Counted from the stretch's first letter, positions 45,533 to 54,868 are shown. The stretch: DNA of 64,000 nucleotides from Pseudomaricurvus alkylphenolicus (GCF_011683955.1 NZ_JAAQPI010000004.1:248001-312000), one strand, 5' to 3'. Numbers and translations: made by a program. The notes: generated from the letters alone by a model not told the origin.

Positions 45533-46465
45533 ATGCAGATCGAAGACCTTCGAGTGGTACTCAAAGTAGCGGAGTTTCGCAGTATCACTGCGGCGGCGGC
45601 CAACCTTGATATGCGTACGGCAACCGCCAGCGCGGCGCTCAAACGAGTGGAGGCCACTTTAGGGGCAGAATTGTTTATCCGTACCACCCGCCAGCTTAGG
45701 CTTTCTAATGCGGGTGAGCGCTATATCCCCCAATGCCAGCAGGCCCTGCTATTACTGGAACAGGCCCGCCACAATATGCAGGAGGATTCGGACAGCGTGG
45801 AGGGCGAGATCCGGGTCGCGGTGTCGTCGGATCTCGGTCGTAACCTGGTAGTACCCTGGCTGGATGAATTTATGGAGACCTACCCCAAGGTCAGCCTGCG
45901 AGCCAATATCAGCGACAGTAATATCGATTTCTACCGGGACGCGGTGGATATCGCCATCCGCTACGGCTCACCCAGCGATTCCAATTTGTATGGCTTTAAG
46001 ATCTGTGATGTACCCAGGCTTCTGTGTGCCACGCAGGGATACCTTGACCAGCACGGCACGCCATCACATCCCCATGACCTGCCCGCTTACAACGGTCTGT
46101 TTTATCAACTGCACGACATCATTCACGATGTGTGGGAGTTTTCTCACCAGGGCTCTCAGTTCAAAGTCAAAATGAGTGGCAACCGCGCCTCCAACGACGG
46201 CGATCTGGTACGGCGCTGGTGTGTGGCCGGTAAAGGGCTGGCCGCAAAATCCTGCCTGGATGTGTCCGCAGATTTGTTGGCTGGAAATATTGTCAGCATA
46301 CTGCCGGAGTACCAGCCAAGACCCACCGAATTGTGGCTGGTGTGCCCCAGCCGTCAGTCCATTACACCCGCGGTGCGATTGCTGAGGGACGCCGTAAAAG
46401 AGAAGTGCCGGGAGACCCTGCAGCGGTTGATTGACACGGAGATTTTAGACGCAAGTGTACTTTGA
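45533..46465 (+). CDS. LysR-type transcriptional regulator
   Basis: This 310-residue regulator begins MQIEDLRVVLKVAEFRSITA, followed by the helix-turn-helix MRTATASAALKRVEA and wing LFIRTTRQLRLSNAG. The effector domain shows VSLRANISDSNIDFYRDAVD, typical of regulators of the DsdC/AaeR-like type. It is divergent from the MDR oxidoreductase and probably represses or activates it in response to an electrophile or quinone, though this is inferred from arrangement alone. Confidence 0.9.
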   Translation: MQIEDLRVVLKVAEFRSITAAAANLDMRTATASAALKRVEATLGAELFIRTTRQLRLSNAGERYIPQCQQALLLLEQARHNMQEDSDSVEGEIRVAVSSDLGRNLVVPWLDEFMETYPKVSLRANISDSNIDFYRDAVDIAIRYGSPSDSNLYGFKICDVPRLLCATQGYLDQHGTPSHPHDLPAYNGLFYQLHDIIHDVWEFSHQGSQFKVKMSGNRASNDGDLVRRWCVAGKGLAAKSCLDVSADLLAGNIVSILPEYQPRPTELWLVCPSRQSITPAVRLLRDAVKEKCRETLQRLIDTEILDASVL

Positions 46466-46535
46466 TTGTTAACCTCAATTGCCCGACAATAGTTCTCTCA
46501 GGTAGTAACGCTATGCGCTAAAAGGAGAAGCCCCT

Positions 46536-47483
46536 ATCAAAGCTTCAGACACGCAATCAATTGCTGTGGCGATTGTTGATTATCCGGGCTGTATGCGGTC
46601 CGCAGTGCTCGGACTGCAAGAATTGTTTTCTCTCGCCAATATGGTGGCGGAGCAGGAGGATATTCCGCAGCGATTTTCCGTTGACATTATCTCCATGGAT
46701 GATATCAAGCAGGGTACGATGGCTGTTGATTCACTGAAGGTAATGATCCTTCCACCGAGTCTGGGTGGGGGGTATTACCTTGAGCCCGAACAGGAGCTGC
46801 TCGATTGGATTCTGAAGCACCATGCAAAAGGTTCCACCCTATGCTCTGCCTGTGCCGGTGCATTTATTATTGCTGCCAGCGGCCTAAGCGAAGGTCGGCG
46901 CTGTACCACTCACTGGGATCTGTCCCATGAGTTTGAAGAGCGCTATCCAAACGTACCTTTGGATAGCAATAAGATTCTGATTAACGATGGCGACCTGATT
47001 ACCGCCGGAGGTCTGATGTCTTGGGTGGATTTGGGGTTGGAGTTGGTAGCCCAGTTAACTTCACCCATCCTCATGCGCAAGCTCGGCAAACTAATGGTTG
47101 TGGATACCGGCCCCCGCGAGCAACGTTACTACAATAGCCTATCGCCCCGCCTCGATCACGGCGATGAGGACATTCTAAAAATACAACATTATATGCAAGC
47201 CAACTTTCACCATGCACTCACCGTAAAGGCGCTGGCCGAGCGTGCGCACCTCGGCGAACGTACTTTTTTGCGGCGTTTCCTCAAAGCCACTGGCCATCGC
47301 CCCAGTGAATACTTGCAGCGATTACGTATCCGCAAGGCCTGCGAGCTGATCGAAAGCACTAATACCAGTATCGACAATATCGCTTATCAAGTGGGTTACG
47401 AAGATAGCAGTGCCTTTCGCAAGACGTTTATCAAAATCATCGGTTTGACGCCCAGAGACTTTAAGAAAAGATTCTGTGCGTAG
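46536..47483 (+). CDS. GlxA-type AraC-family regulator, probable ATC start
   Basis: The protein has an N-terminal DJ-1/PfpI-like domain, with the nucleophile region CSACAGAFIIAASG, and a C-terminal AraC double helix-turn-helix (LTVKALAERAHLGERTFLRRF and IDNIAYQVGYEDSSAFRKTF). The first canonical start, a GTG at 46566, would cut into the first beta-strand (SIAVAIVDYPG). AGGAGA at 46523-46528 is instead seven bases before an in-frame ATC at 46536, so translation probably begins at that rare codon, adding ten residues. If not, the protein starts at 46566. The target genes are unknown; the convergent hydrolase or nearby operons are candidates. Confidence 0.8.
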   Translation: MKASDTQSIAVAIVDYPGCMRSAVLGLQELFSLANMVAEQEDIPQRFSVDIISMDDIKQGTMAVDSLKVMILPPSLGGGYYLEPEQELLDWILKHHAKGSTLCSACAGAFIIAASGLSEGRRCTTHWDLSHEFEERYPNVPLDSNKILINDGDLITAGGLMSWVDLGLELVAQLTSPILMRKLGKLMVVDTGPREQRYYNSLSPRLDHGDEDILKIQHYMQANFHHALTVKALAERAHLGERTFLRRFLKATGHRPSEYLQRLRIRKACELIESTNTSIDNIAYQVGYEDSSAFRKTFIKIIGLTPRDFKKRFCA

Positions 47484-47491
47484 CAGCAAGC

Positions 47492-48385
47492 TCAGGGCGC
47501 CAAGTAAACCATAGTGGTCCACTGATCACCGTTGAGATAGGCCACACCCCAGGTCGAATCAAAATCCGCCGTTGGTTTGGCGGCAATCACCTGCTCGAGC
47601 GTTTTTCCTTCAGCTCTCAACTTGCTCACTCGATCATTAACAGTGGTCAGCATGTGCAGGTAGTTTTCAAGTTCCACTTTAGAGGCGAGCAGGCCATGGC
47701 CAGGAATCACTTTAGTATTGTTGTCGATCCTTGCCAGCACCTCTCTTACGCCCCTCACCAGACCGGAGGTGGAACCGCCGCTATCCGCATCAATTACCGG
47801 GTAGAGCCCGTTCCAATACAGATCTCCCATGTGCACAACATTGGCACTCTCAAAAAAAACCACCGCATCGCCATCTGTATGCGCCGGGGCCGGGTGCTCT
47901 ACTCGAATAACATCGTTGTTCCAATGAAAAGTAATGTCCTTATCGAAGGTCAACACCGGTAAAGCAGCGGGATTCGCCGGCGGAATATCCATATTAAAGG
48001 CCTGAACGAATTGCCCCTTTGCCATGCGTTCGCGAACATTGTTATGGGCAACAATCAAGGCACCCTCTTGCGAGAATGCCTCATTGCCACCGGTATGATC
48101 AAAGTGCCAGTGGGTATTGAGGAGAAACCGGATTGGCTTTTTGCTGATTGCAGAAACTGACTTTCGAATCTTGGCAGACAGCGGAGCAAACTGATCGTCG
48201 ATCATGAATACGCCATCCTCCCCCGCAGAAACGCCGATATTGCCGCCCTGCCCCATCAGCATATAGATGTCCTTGGTAACCGCAACGGTCTGAATCTCCA
48301 CTTTATTGATGTCCTGTTGAGCGTTCGACAGCGCCGGCATCGTCAGCAGAAGGGGTATAAGTCCAAGTTTGAACATCTTTTTCAT
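47492..48385 (-). CDS. Secreted MBL-fold metallo-hydrolase
   Basis: This metallo-beta-lactamase-fold protein begins with a signal peptide (MKKMFKLGLIPLLLTMPALSNA), so the mature enzyme is periplasmic. Zinc ligands are seen in NTHWHFDHTGGN (HxHxDH), in APAHTDGDAVV, and in VIPGHG. The start is the ATG at 48385; the longer frame has no support. It is convergent with the GlxA-type regulator. Members include lactamases and other esterases; the B3/SoxH-like form here does not show which substrate is used. Confidence 0.87.
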   Translation of the reverse strand: MKKMFKLGLIPLLLTMPALSNAQQDINKVEIQTVAVTKDIYMLMGQGGNIGVSAGEDGVFMIDDQFAPLSAKIRKSVSAISKKPIRFLLNTHWHFDHTGGNEAFSQEGALIVAHNNVRERMAKGQFVQAFNMDIPPANPAALPVLTFDKDITFHWNNDVIRVEHPAPAHTDGDAVVFFESANVVHMGDLYWNGLYPVIDADSGGSTSGLVRGVREVLARIDNNTKVIPGHGLLASKVELENYLHMLTTVNDRVSKLRAEGKTLEQVIAAKPTADFDSTWGVAYLNGDQWTTMVYLAP

Positions 48386-48524
48386 TATGTCATCCGTCAG
48401 GTTACAAGTGTGGTCATTTTGCACGGATGCTTATTATGGGAGGTGGCGGCTGGACCTTAGAAGGTCAGAATCGACATTTATAGGGGTCAAACTGACAAAT
48501 TTCTGCGCCTTGTGGCCGCTGCCT

Positions 48525-50009
48525 CTAGCGACCAGCTCCAGAGAGGTGCCCAAGAATCATATTGGCCCTTTCTTCATGACTCATATCCTTACGACTCTGG
48601 CGTACCCAGTAACACAGAATGCCAAAGACACTCCATAGGGCGACGATACTGAACTCTGCTGATTGCAACTGCCCTGGGCTCCCTGGCACCGTCATCAATA
48701 ATACCAACAACAGTGAAACGGAGGCACCGGCGTATAGCGTGCCCGTACTTGCACGATAAGGGCGTTCCAGATCCGGGGCAATTTTTCGAAGGCGGATGGC
48801 CGACAAACAGGTCATCAACAGCGCCAATGCAAAGGTGAGTGAACCACTGCTGACAATGGGCACCAGCGCCGATTTTCCGATAAAGGGGCCGCACAGGGAA
48901 ATAGCACCAACGAACAACAGCGCATTGCTGGGCGTTCGATGTTTTTCATGTATCTTGCCGAACCAGCTGGGGATCATACCACCGCGACCGAGGGAGAAGA
49001 GAATGCGGGAAGAAGCGATATAAAAGCCGTTAAGCGTGGATATCAGTCCCAACAGTGAAGTAAAGAGCACCAGCTGAGCCGCCCACTCTGTGTCAAATGC
49101 AACTCTGAAAACTTCAGCTGTGGGCATCACGTCTTTTTGTTTCAGCATCTCGCTCAACTGTTCCGAAGAGACGCTCATCCCAACCGCAAGAATAATCAGC
49201 ACGTAAAAAATGGCACCCAGTATGATGCACGCCAAAATGGCTACCCCCAGCTGCTGTGGTTTCATTTCAACCCCGGACTCTTCCGCAGCCTGCGGGATCG
49301 TATCAAAGCCGGCCATAAAATAGGGAGCGACCACAAGCACCGAGATGATCGAGGCAGGCACTATCGCCCAACCGCTACCCCCACCTGAGAGCGTGGCCGC
49401 AGAAAAAGCAGGGATCAGGTTGGCGAGGTCGCCGTTGGCAAGTGCCGTTGTAATGAATACCAGACTACACCCGGCAATAGCATAGATCAGCCACAGCTGA
49501 GCCTGTGCGGAATTCTTCGCGCCACGAATATTTAACCAGATCAGAAACCCTCCAGCTAAAGAGCCCGGAATAATAGTGGACCAGCTGACCCTGTAACCAC
49601 CGATTGAATACAGGGTCTCAGTCACCAGAGCGCTGTTCATGGCCTCCAGCAGAGCACCAATGGCTATGGTTTCAAAGGGCGTAATCGCAATATAACTCAG
49701 CGCCAGGGCCCACGCCGTTACAAAGGACACCAAAGAGCCGAAGGCCCGAAAAGTAAACGCCATTTCACCACCGGCTACGGGCAAGGCAGAGGTCAATTCC
49801 GCGTAGCACTTGCCGACAGGAATCAACAGCAGCCCACAGATGGCAAAAGCCAGCATTGCGCCGAGCGGACCACCGTCCTGGATCCATTGACCCGCATATA
49901 CCAGCCAGCCAATTCCAATAATGGCCCCGAGCCCAACCCCAAGATAGCTGCTGAAGGAAATCGACTTCTCCAGTGTTGGGCGCTCGACTGTTTTGACATC
50001 GTTTTGCAT
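48525..50009 (-). CDS. APC-family amino acid/amine permease
   Basis: This 494-residue inner-membrane transporter has twelve hydrophobic helices and the unwound helix-1 motif GVGLGAIIGIGWLVYAG, followed by GGEMAFTFRAFGSLVSF. The family imports amino acids, polyamines or related amines. It ends the seven-gene meta-cleavage operon, 55 bases after the ring-fission hydrolase. An amine or amino-acid permease here, with a class III aminotransferase and two amidohydrolases farther on, hints that the aromatic substrate carries an amino group. Confidence 0.9.
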   Translation of the reverse strand: MQNDVKTVERPTLEKSISFSSYLGVGLGAIIGIGWLVYAGQWIQDGGPLGAMLAFAICGLLLIPVGKCYAELTSALPVAGGEMAFTFRAFGSLVSFVTAWALALSYIAITPFETIAIGALLEAMNSALVTETLYSIGGYRVSWSTIIPGSLAGGFLIWLNIRGAKNSAQAQLWLIYAIAGCSLVFITTALANGDLANLIPAFSAATLSGGGSGWAIVPASIISVLVVAPYFMAGFDTIPQAAEESGVEMKPQQLGVAILACIILGAIFYVLIILAVGMSVSSEQLSEMLKQKDVMPTAEVFRVAFDTEWAAQLVLFTSLLGLISTLNGFYIASSRILFSLGRGGMIPSWFGKIHEKHRTPSNALLFVGAISLCGPFIGKSALVPIVSSGSLTFALALLMTCLSAIRLRKIAPDLERPYRASTGTLYAGASVSLLLVLLMTVPGSPGQLQSAEFSIVALWSVFGILCYWVRQSRKDMSHEERANMILGHLSGAGR

Positions 50010-50064
50010 ATTACCAATAGTACCTTTGTTATCTGTTCTTATTGTATGGTTGTTTTGGATCGGA

Positions 50065-50889
50065 TCAGCGACTAAAGAATTCCTCGATCAATTTGGAGAA
50101 CTCCGCCTTTTTTTCAATTTGGGTCCAGTGGCCGCATTCACCAAATACGTGCAAGTCCGAGTGTTCTATCAGCTGGTGAAGCTTCAAACTGCTGGCCAAG
50201 GGGATGATCCGGTCGTCGCGACCATGAACAATCAATACCTGATGCGGCAAGCTTTTTAAAGCAGCTTCCGGTGTTGCCAGAGCGCCGATATGTCTTTGTC
50301 TGGGAGCTGGGAACAGACTGGCAAAACTTTCTTGGTAACCGGGCCGGACGCTGGCCTCATAACGCGAACGTACCAGTTCATCACTGATAAACTCCGTGTG
50401 ATAGGCAAATGACTCCATCAGTGCCTGCATATTTTCAATGGATGGTTCATAGCCCCAGGCCTGATCCAAGCCTTCAGTCAGCTCAAACTCGGTGCCCACT
50501 GATCCCATCAGGACAAACCGCCCCACCCGTTCCGGGTAACGTGCCGCCAGCGCCAGGGTGAGTGCGCCGCCAAAGGAATTGCCCACAAAGTGAGCCTGTT
50601 CTATGTCCAGTGCATCCATCAAACCGGCGATATGGTCGACCCAAAAATCCAGATGGTAGTCAATACCCGGCTTACGTTCAGTATAGCCAAAACCGGCAAC
50701 ATCGGGGGCAACCACCCGAAATGACTTGGCCAACCCCGGTATGGTCAGGCGCCAGTTTGCATAGGCAGTCACTCCGGCACCAGAGCCATGCAGCAGGATG
50801 ATAGCTTGGCCCTCACCCTGGTCAAGATAGTTGGTTTCTATACCATTGGCGTTAATGCGGTAACCGATTTCCGGATCGTTCTGGTTCAT
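50065..50889 (-). CDS. Meta-cleavage product hydrolase (alpha/beta fold, XylF/BphD/CmtE-like)
   Basis: This 274-residue serine hydrolase cleaves the C-C bond of the yellow product made by an extradiol dioxygenase. The catalytic triad is Ser105 (GNSFGG), Asp226 (HGRDDRIIP) and His254 (CGHWTQIEK); the oxyanion loop is LLHGSGAGVTAYANW. The start is the ATG at 50889 after AGGGGA, overlapping by ATGA the stop of the lipocalin-like gene. Its place two genes after the dioxygenase fits the pathway. Which ring compound it accepts is not determined. Confidence 0.92.
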   Translation of the reverse strand: MNQNDPEIGYRINANGIETNYLDQGEGQAIILLHGSGAGVTAYANWRLTIPGLAKSFRVVAPDVAGFGYTERKPGIDYHLDFWVDHIAGLMDALDIEQAHFVGNSFGGALTLALAARYPERVGRFVLMGSVGTEFELTEGLDQAWGYEPSIENMQALMESFAYHTEFISDELVRSRYEASVRPGYQESFASLFPAPRQRHIGALATPEAALKSLPHQVLIVHGRDDRIIPLASSLKLHQLIEHSDLHVFGECGHWTQIEKKAEFSKLIEEFFSR

Positions 50890-51347
50890 GATACATCCCC
50901 TGAAGTCTGCGTGGTTCCCGAATCCTTCTCCCAAATCAGGTAGGAAGTTCTTGCCTCGGGTGTTCCTTCTTCAATTCTGGCAGTGATGTACAGCACCCCT
51001 GCCTCAAGTTTCACTGTTCTGTGTTGATTATTATCAATCCAGTCAGGAAACAGACTGATTTCGATATGATGGGTGACCTGATCGTTGGATAGCGTGTATC
51101 GACCGAAATAGGTGAGATATTGATCATAGGCCCGGGCCTTTTCTTCATCGCTGGCGGTCCATTGCTTTCCAGTACTGAATGGAGGGCGTCCGGCTTTCTG
51201 AATGGCGCAGTACATAGCACCGTCGGCGCCATAAAAGATTTTGCCCTGCACATCCTCTCCGAACGGATAAACGACTCTGCCGTCATCGTACCTCTGTTCC
51301 ATAGACATGAGATTCCAGAGACCCAGGAGGTGTTGTTTCATGATCAT
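50886..51347 (-). CDS. Lipocalin-like domain protein in the meta-cleavage operon
   Basis: This 153-residue protein matches the small bacterial lipocalin-like domain: LLGLWNLMSMEQRYDDG, GKIFYGADGAMYCAIQ, YFGRYTLSNDQVTHHIEIS, and a set of beta-strands to the end. There is no signal peptide. It lies between the extradiol dioxygenase (35 bases away) and the hydrolase (four-base overlap), so it is co-translated with pathway enzymes. It may bind a hydrophobic intermediate or act as an isomerase; its exact function is unknown. Confidence 0.75.
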   Translation of the reverse strand: MIMKQHLLGLWNLMSMEQRYDDGRVVYPFGEDVQGKIFYGADGAMYCAIQKAGRPPFSTGKQWTASDEEKARAYDQYLTYFGRYTLSNDQVTHHIEISLFPDWIDNNQHRTVKLEAGVLYITARIEEGTPEARTSYLIWEKDSGTTQTSGDVS

Positions 51348-51382
51348 TTCTGAAGGTTACTCTCTTAATTGTCAATTGTCGG

Positions 51383-52351
51383 TCAGCGGAAGTATTTCAG
51401 ATCAAACGCGTCAGAGTGGTTGACCTGAGTCTTCTCCAAAATACCCTTGTCCGCCGCGAATTTGAGTTTTAGCCGTGCGGCCTCCCTCGCCTCTGGAGGC
51501 AGCCAGGTGCGTTCGTGCCCCCAGATGCTGGGGCCATAGAGCGAATGAGGCTCCCAGCCATCGTCGATAAGGCGTCCCGCCCAACCGGTTTCAATCATAA
51601 AGCCGCCTGGTGTTCTCGAATAAAACGACGTCATGTGATCGTTGGAATGTCTTCCCAGAGTCACCGTGACACAATCCGGTTTTTCCAACGCCATGTCGTA
51701 GAGTCGGCCCACGTCATCCAGGTAGTTGTATTCCACCATAACATGGTGGATTCCCTGAGCTTCGTTTTCGATCACGGCAATGGAGTGATGCCTGGGATTA
51801 ACATGAAAAAAAGAAGCTCTGAACGGGCTTTCTTCGACGTAGTCGCTTAACCGTAGCCCGAGCACTTTATCGTAGAAGCGCCCCATGGCCTTGAAATTCC
51901 GGGTAGTCAAGGCGACATGTCCAATGCCGAGTTCACCGGTCCTGAATCCGCCGATAGGACGAGAGGGTAAAAAAGCCTGTTGGGCCTGCTCCGCGTTGCA
52001 ATAAATTTCGATCCTGTTGCCGTCGGGATCCAGAAACCAGATAAGGTTGCGAACATGCCGACTTTTGCACTCACACAGGTCACCCGCATGGACGTTAATG
52101 CCGCTATCTGACAAGCCTGCACCGAACGCTTCCAAAGCCGCCATATCGTCAACCTCAAAACCGAGGAAAGCCAGACCGTTGCTTTCGGCAGGGACGATCA
52201 ACATCCTTTGCAGCCGTTCATCCATACGCAATTCAAGCGCGCCGGAGTCCGTTTCCTTTACCTCCATTCCCAGAAATTCAGCGGCATAGGAACGCCACTG
52301 CTCAACATTGGGCGAGGCAAACCCAACATAACCAAGCTGCGTAATTCGCAT
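51383..52351 (-). CDS. Type I extradiol ring-cleavage dioxygenase (VOC fold)
   Basis: Two VOC modules are present, and the Fe(II) ligands are visible: His145 (GIGHVALTT), His203 (GIHHVMVEY) and Glu254 (GGFMIETG). The second-shell stretch GRHSNDHMTSFY is typical of the BphC/CmtC group. The start is the ATG at 52351, with an in-frame longer frame rejected as it overlaps the dehydrogenase gene. In the operon Rieske alpha and beta, SDR, this gene and a hydrolase, it opens the catechol ring formed by the preceding enzymes. It is a different subtype from the dioxygenase at 19968. Confidence 0.93.
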   Translation of the reverse strand: MRITQLGYVGFASPNVEQWRSYAAEFLGMEVKETDSGALELRMDERLQRMLIVPAESNGLAFLGFEVDDMAALEAFGAGLSDSGINVHAGDLCECKSRHVRNLIWFLDPDGNRIEIYCNAEQAQQAFLPSRPIGGFRTGELGIGHVALTTRNFKAMGRFYDKVLGLRLSDYVEESPFRASFFHVNPRHHSIAVIENEAQGIHHVMVEYNYLDDVGRLYDMALEKPDCVTVTLGRHSNDHMTSFYSRTPGGFMIETGWAGRLIDDGWEPHSLYGPSIWGHERTWLPPEAREAARLKLKFAADKGILEKTQVNHSDAFDLKYFR

Positions 52352-52364
52352 AGTATTTTCTCTG

Positions 52365-53141
52365 TTACCCGATTCCACCACCGGCGACGTGTACAACCTC
52401 GCCCGTGATATAGGCGGCTTCCTCCGACGCCAGAAAAGCGATGGTCGCCGCCACTTCGTCCGCCTCTCCCAAACGCGCCAAATAGCTGTCTTGTAAGCTC
52501 TGTGTCATCACATCGCGATGCCAGTGTCTTTCCTGTTCCGTCGGCGCTTCCGCCTTCCTGGGTATGACACGGTTGGCTTTGATGGCACCTGGGGACACAC
52601 TATTCACACGCACACCACGGTCTCCGAGCTCTCGGGCCATTGCCACTGTCATCGCCTGTACACCGCCTTTGGCCGCTGCGTAAGGCACCCGATAAATGCC
52701 GCGGGTAGCCACGGACCCAACGTTGACGATAGAACCGGCACTGCATTGAATCATGCCCGGGATCACCGCCCGACAACATCGCAAGGTCGGCCACAGAGAC
52801 CGATTGATCTCTCGCTGCATTTCTTCGTCGCTGTATTCCCAGAAAGGCTTGGTCCAGAGCGTGCCGCCCACATTATTGACAAGAACGTCAATTCGATCGA
52901 ATTCGCCCCCAATCTGAGTCAACATACTGTCCACCCCGACAGCGGTTTCAAGATCGGCCACAACCACAAATGCCCGGCCTCCGGAAGATAGAATCTCCTG
53001 GCACACCGCCTCGCAGGCGTTTTCCTCTCTATCGACCAAAGCAACCCATGCACCCTCAGAGGCAAGACGCATGGCGGTAGCCCGTCCTATACCTTGGGCC
53101 GCTCCGGTGATGACAGCGTTTTTGTGTTCAAACCTCAACAT
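52365..53141 (-). CDS. cis-Dihydrodiol dehydrogenase (BenD/CmtB-like SDR)
   Basis: This 258-residue SDR turns the cis-dihydrodiol made by a ring dioxygenase into a catechol, reducing NAD+. Cofactor motif TGAAQGIG, NNVGG, the catalytic Y-x3-K in YAAAKGG, and the stretch SVATRGIYRVPYAAAKGGVQ follow BenD (benzoate diol dehydrogenase) closely, as does RSLWPTLRCC. BenD-like enzymes act on carboxylated diols, so an aromatic acid such as benzoate, toluate or cumate is a likely substrate for the cluster. It lies 12 bases after the beta-subunit gene. Confidence 0.9.
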   Translation of the reverse strand: MLRFEHKNAVITGAAQGIGRATAMRLASEGAWVALVDREENACEAVCQEILSSGGRAFVVVADLETAVGVDSMLTQIGGEFDRIDVLVNNVGGTLWTKPFWEYSDEEMQREINRSLWPTLRCCRAVIPGMIQCSAGSIVNVGSVATRGIYRVPYAAAKGGVQAMTVAMARELGDRGVRVNSVSPGAIKANRVIPRKAEAPTEQERHWHRDVMTQSLQDSYLARLGEADEVAATIAFLASEEAAYITGEVVHVAGGGIG

Positions 53142-53153
53142 CGCATACTCCGG

Positions 53154-53648
53154 TCACAATGGATAGGCCATAAAACGCTCCACTACTGAGGAATCGGTCA
53201 CCACCTTCTTGGACAAGAACAGCGCTTGGTCTTTATCAACCACCACTTGATCGAAATAGACACCGGTGGCGAACAGCGTTGAGCGACCCGTTTCCTCGGG
53301 TGTGGTCATGACCATAAAATTCGACTCCACCTCATACTTTCCTGCACCCATGTCCCGACAGGCCGTACGCTGCACAAAATGGCGGGTGGCGTAATCGGCG
53401 TAGGTGCCTGGCCATACTTTGTTGACGATTGTGACCCGGTCTTGCAGTCTCTGATAATTGTCGTCCATTACCAGTGCCATGGCATGGTTGGCTCTCAGGT
53501 TTTCCGCCGTGGTATAGACGTAGGATGCTTCAGCAACCTGGCAGAAGGTTGAGAGCCAGCCCTCCATGTCCTTGGCGTCGATGACAGCAATATACCGTGT
53601 TTGAAGATCGTCAATTTTTGACAAGACGTCGCTGCAGATTTGTTTCAT
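53154..53648 (-). CDS. Aromatic-ring-hydroxylating dioxygenase, beta subunit
   Basis: This 164-residue protein of the NTF2-like fold forms the alpha3-beta3 oxygenase with the product of the upstream gene. Recognisable pieces are a helical start DLQTRYIAVIDAKDMEGWL, RLQDRVTIV and TRHFVQRTACR before the C-terminal strands. The start is the ATG at 53648 with AAGGAG upstream, which overlaps the alpha-subunit stop (ATGA); the longer frame is rejected. Length is slightly short for the family (160-190) but complete. Confidence 0.88.
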   Translation of the reverse strand: MKQICSDVLSKIDDLQTRYIAVIDAKDMEGWLSTFCQVAEASYVYTTAENLRANHAMALVMDDNYQRLQDRVTIVNKVWPGTYADYATRHFVQRTACRDMGAGKYEVESNFMVMTTPEETGRSTLFATGVYFDQVVVDKDQALFLSKKVVTDSSVVERFMAYPL

Positions 53649-54868
53649 GACTGCTCCTTCGGATAGCCCATGGTTTGTCGATAATGCTCCCATCCGGGCA
53701 GGTTAGCGGCCTCGTCACTTTGCTGAAACTCTTCCGGAATGCCGTGATCATCCGTCACGCCTTTCAGAAAGACGGCATTGCCAGGTGTTGTACCTGCGGT
53801 GTGCAAGCGGTGAAACACGGCCGCGTCTTCCATACTGACCATACCGCAGGGGCCCAGCAGATTGGACGCCTGGCGAACCCGGTGGCGAATCATCTCTTCG
53901 TCATCTTCAGCCCGGCCGAAATAGGTGTAGTGCACTTCAGTTTCATCGACTGAGATTGGATTGGCAAAGCGGATTCCAATGGTATTGAGATGTCGGGTCA
54001 TTCCGGATATGGGAAACAGTCGCACACTGGCGGAGGAGCACTCCGAGGCTTCGCCTTTGAATTCAATAAGACTGGGGTCCTTGAGGCGGTTGACTTCTTC
54101 AGGCAGAGTCACCTCGCCGACATAGCTGCGGTGCCCACGCGCATTGGCAGTCTGGTGTCCACTGCCACCGGACCAATTCAACATCTGGAAAGCCGTGTGC
54201 AGCAGCCCCGCGTGATAGGTGTCGTTGTCGTGAAAGGTCTTCCAGTTTGCATGAAAAACCACCTTCTGAGCCCCCAGTAAACGCAGATTGCCGTCACCGC
54301 CAAATACCTGGGCAATTTTGTCTATGTAACCCTCCAGGTATTCTTCGATGGGGGGCGTTTCCGGATTAAAGGTCACCAGAATCAACCCGTGGACAATGGC
54401 CATGCGCGGTCGATCCAACGGGTAGTTCGACTTATCGAAATCGGACGGAAAGTCACCGGGTTTGTTGGGGCAACCGATCAGGTCTCCCTTGGCGTTAAAA
54501 AGCCAGCTATGGTATGGGCACCTGAATCTAAGTTTGTTGCCCGATGTTGCGGTTTCCAACTGCACACCCCGATGGGAGCAGGCGTTATAGTAAACGTTGA
54601 TTTCTCCATCGTTGTCGCGGGTGATCAGGAGAGGAACACGCCCCACCTGTGTGGTTTTAAAATCGCCAATATTGGGGATTTCCGCCTCATGGGCGATCAT
54701 CAACCATTCTTTTCCATAGAAGATTCGAGCCAATTCTTCTTCGAAAACGTCTGGTCGAACAAAGATCTCCTTGGGCAGGAGATTGGCCTTTTGAGGCCAG
54801 ATGATCGGCGGATTAGCGCCTTTAGCGTCTTGCTTTTCGGTTGCGATGATCTCGGCATGGTTGGTCAT
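53645..54868 (-). CDS. Aromatic-ring-hydroxylating dioxygenase, alpha subunit (Rieske)
   Basis: This 407-residue subunit carries the Rieske 2Fe-2S motif C-x-H-x17-C-x2-H (CSHRG ... CPYHSW, about residues 95-118) and the mononuclear iron site DTYHAGLLH, with a probable third ligand Asp in SMEDAAVFHR. It uses O2 to form a cis-diol on an aromatic ring. It is the first gene of the operon. No ferredoxin or reductase gene is present anywhere in the window, so the electron donors must be encoded elsewhere. The sequence is not a close match to BenA; the precise substrate is open. Confidence 0.92.
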   Translation of the reverse strand: MTNHAEIIATEKQDAKGANPPIIWPQKANLLPKEIFVRPDVFEEELARIFYGKEWLMIAHEAEIPNIGDFKTTQVGRVPLLITRDNDGEINVYYNACSHRGVQLETATSGNKLRFRCPYHSWLFNAKGDLIGCPNKPGDFPSDFDKSNYPLDRPRMAIVHGLILVTFNPETPPIEEYLEGYIDKIAQVFGGDGNLRLLGAQKVVFHANWKTFHDNDTYHAGLLHTAFQMLNWSGGSGHQTANARGHRSYVGEVTLPEEVNRLKDPSLIEFKGEASECSSASVRLFPISGMTRHLNTIGIRFANPISVDETEVHYTYFGRAEDDEEMIRHRVRQASNLLGPCGMVSMEDAAVFHRLHTAGTTPGNAVFLKGVTDDHGIPEEFQQSDEAANLPGWEHYRQTMGYPKEQS

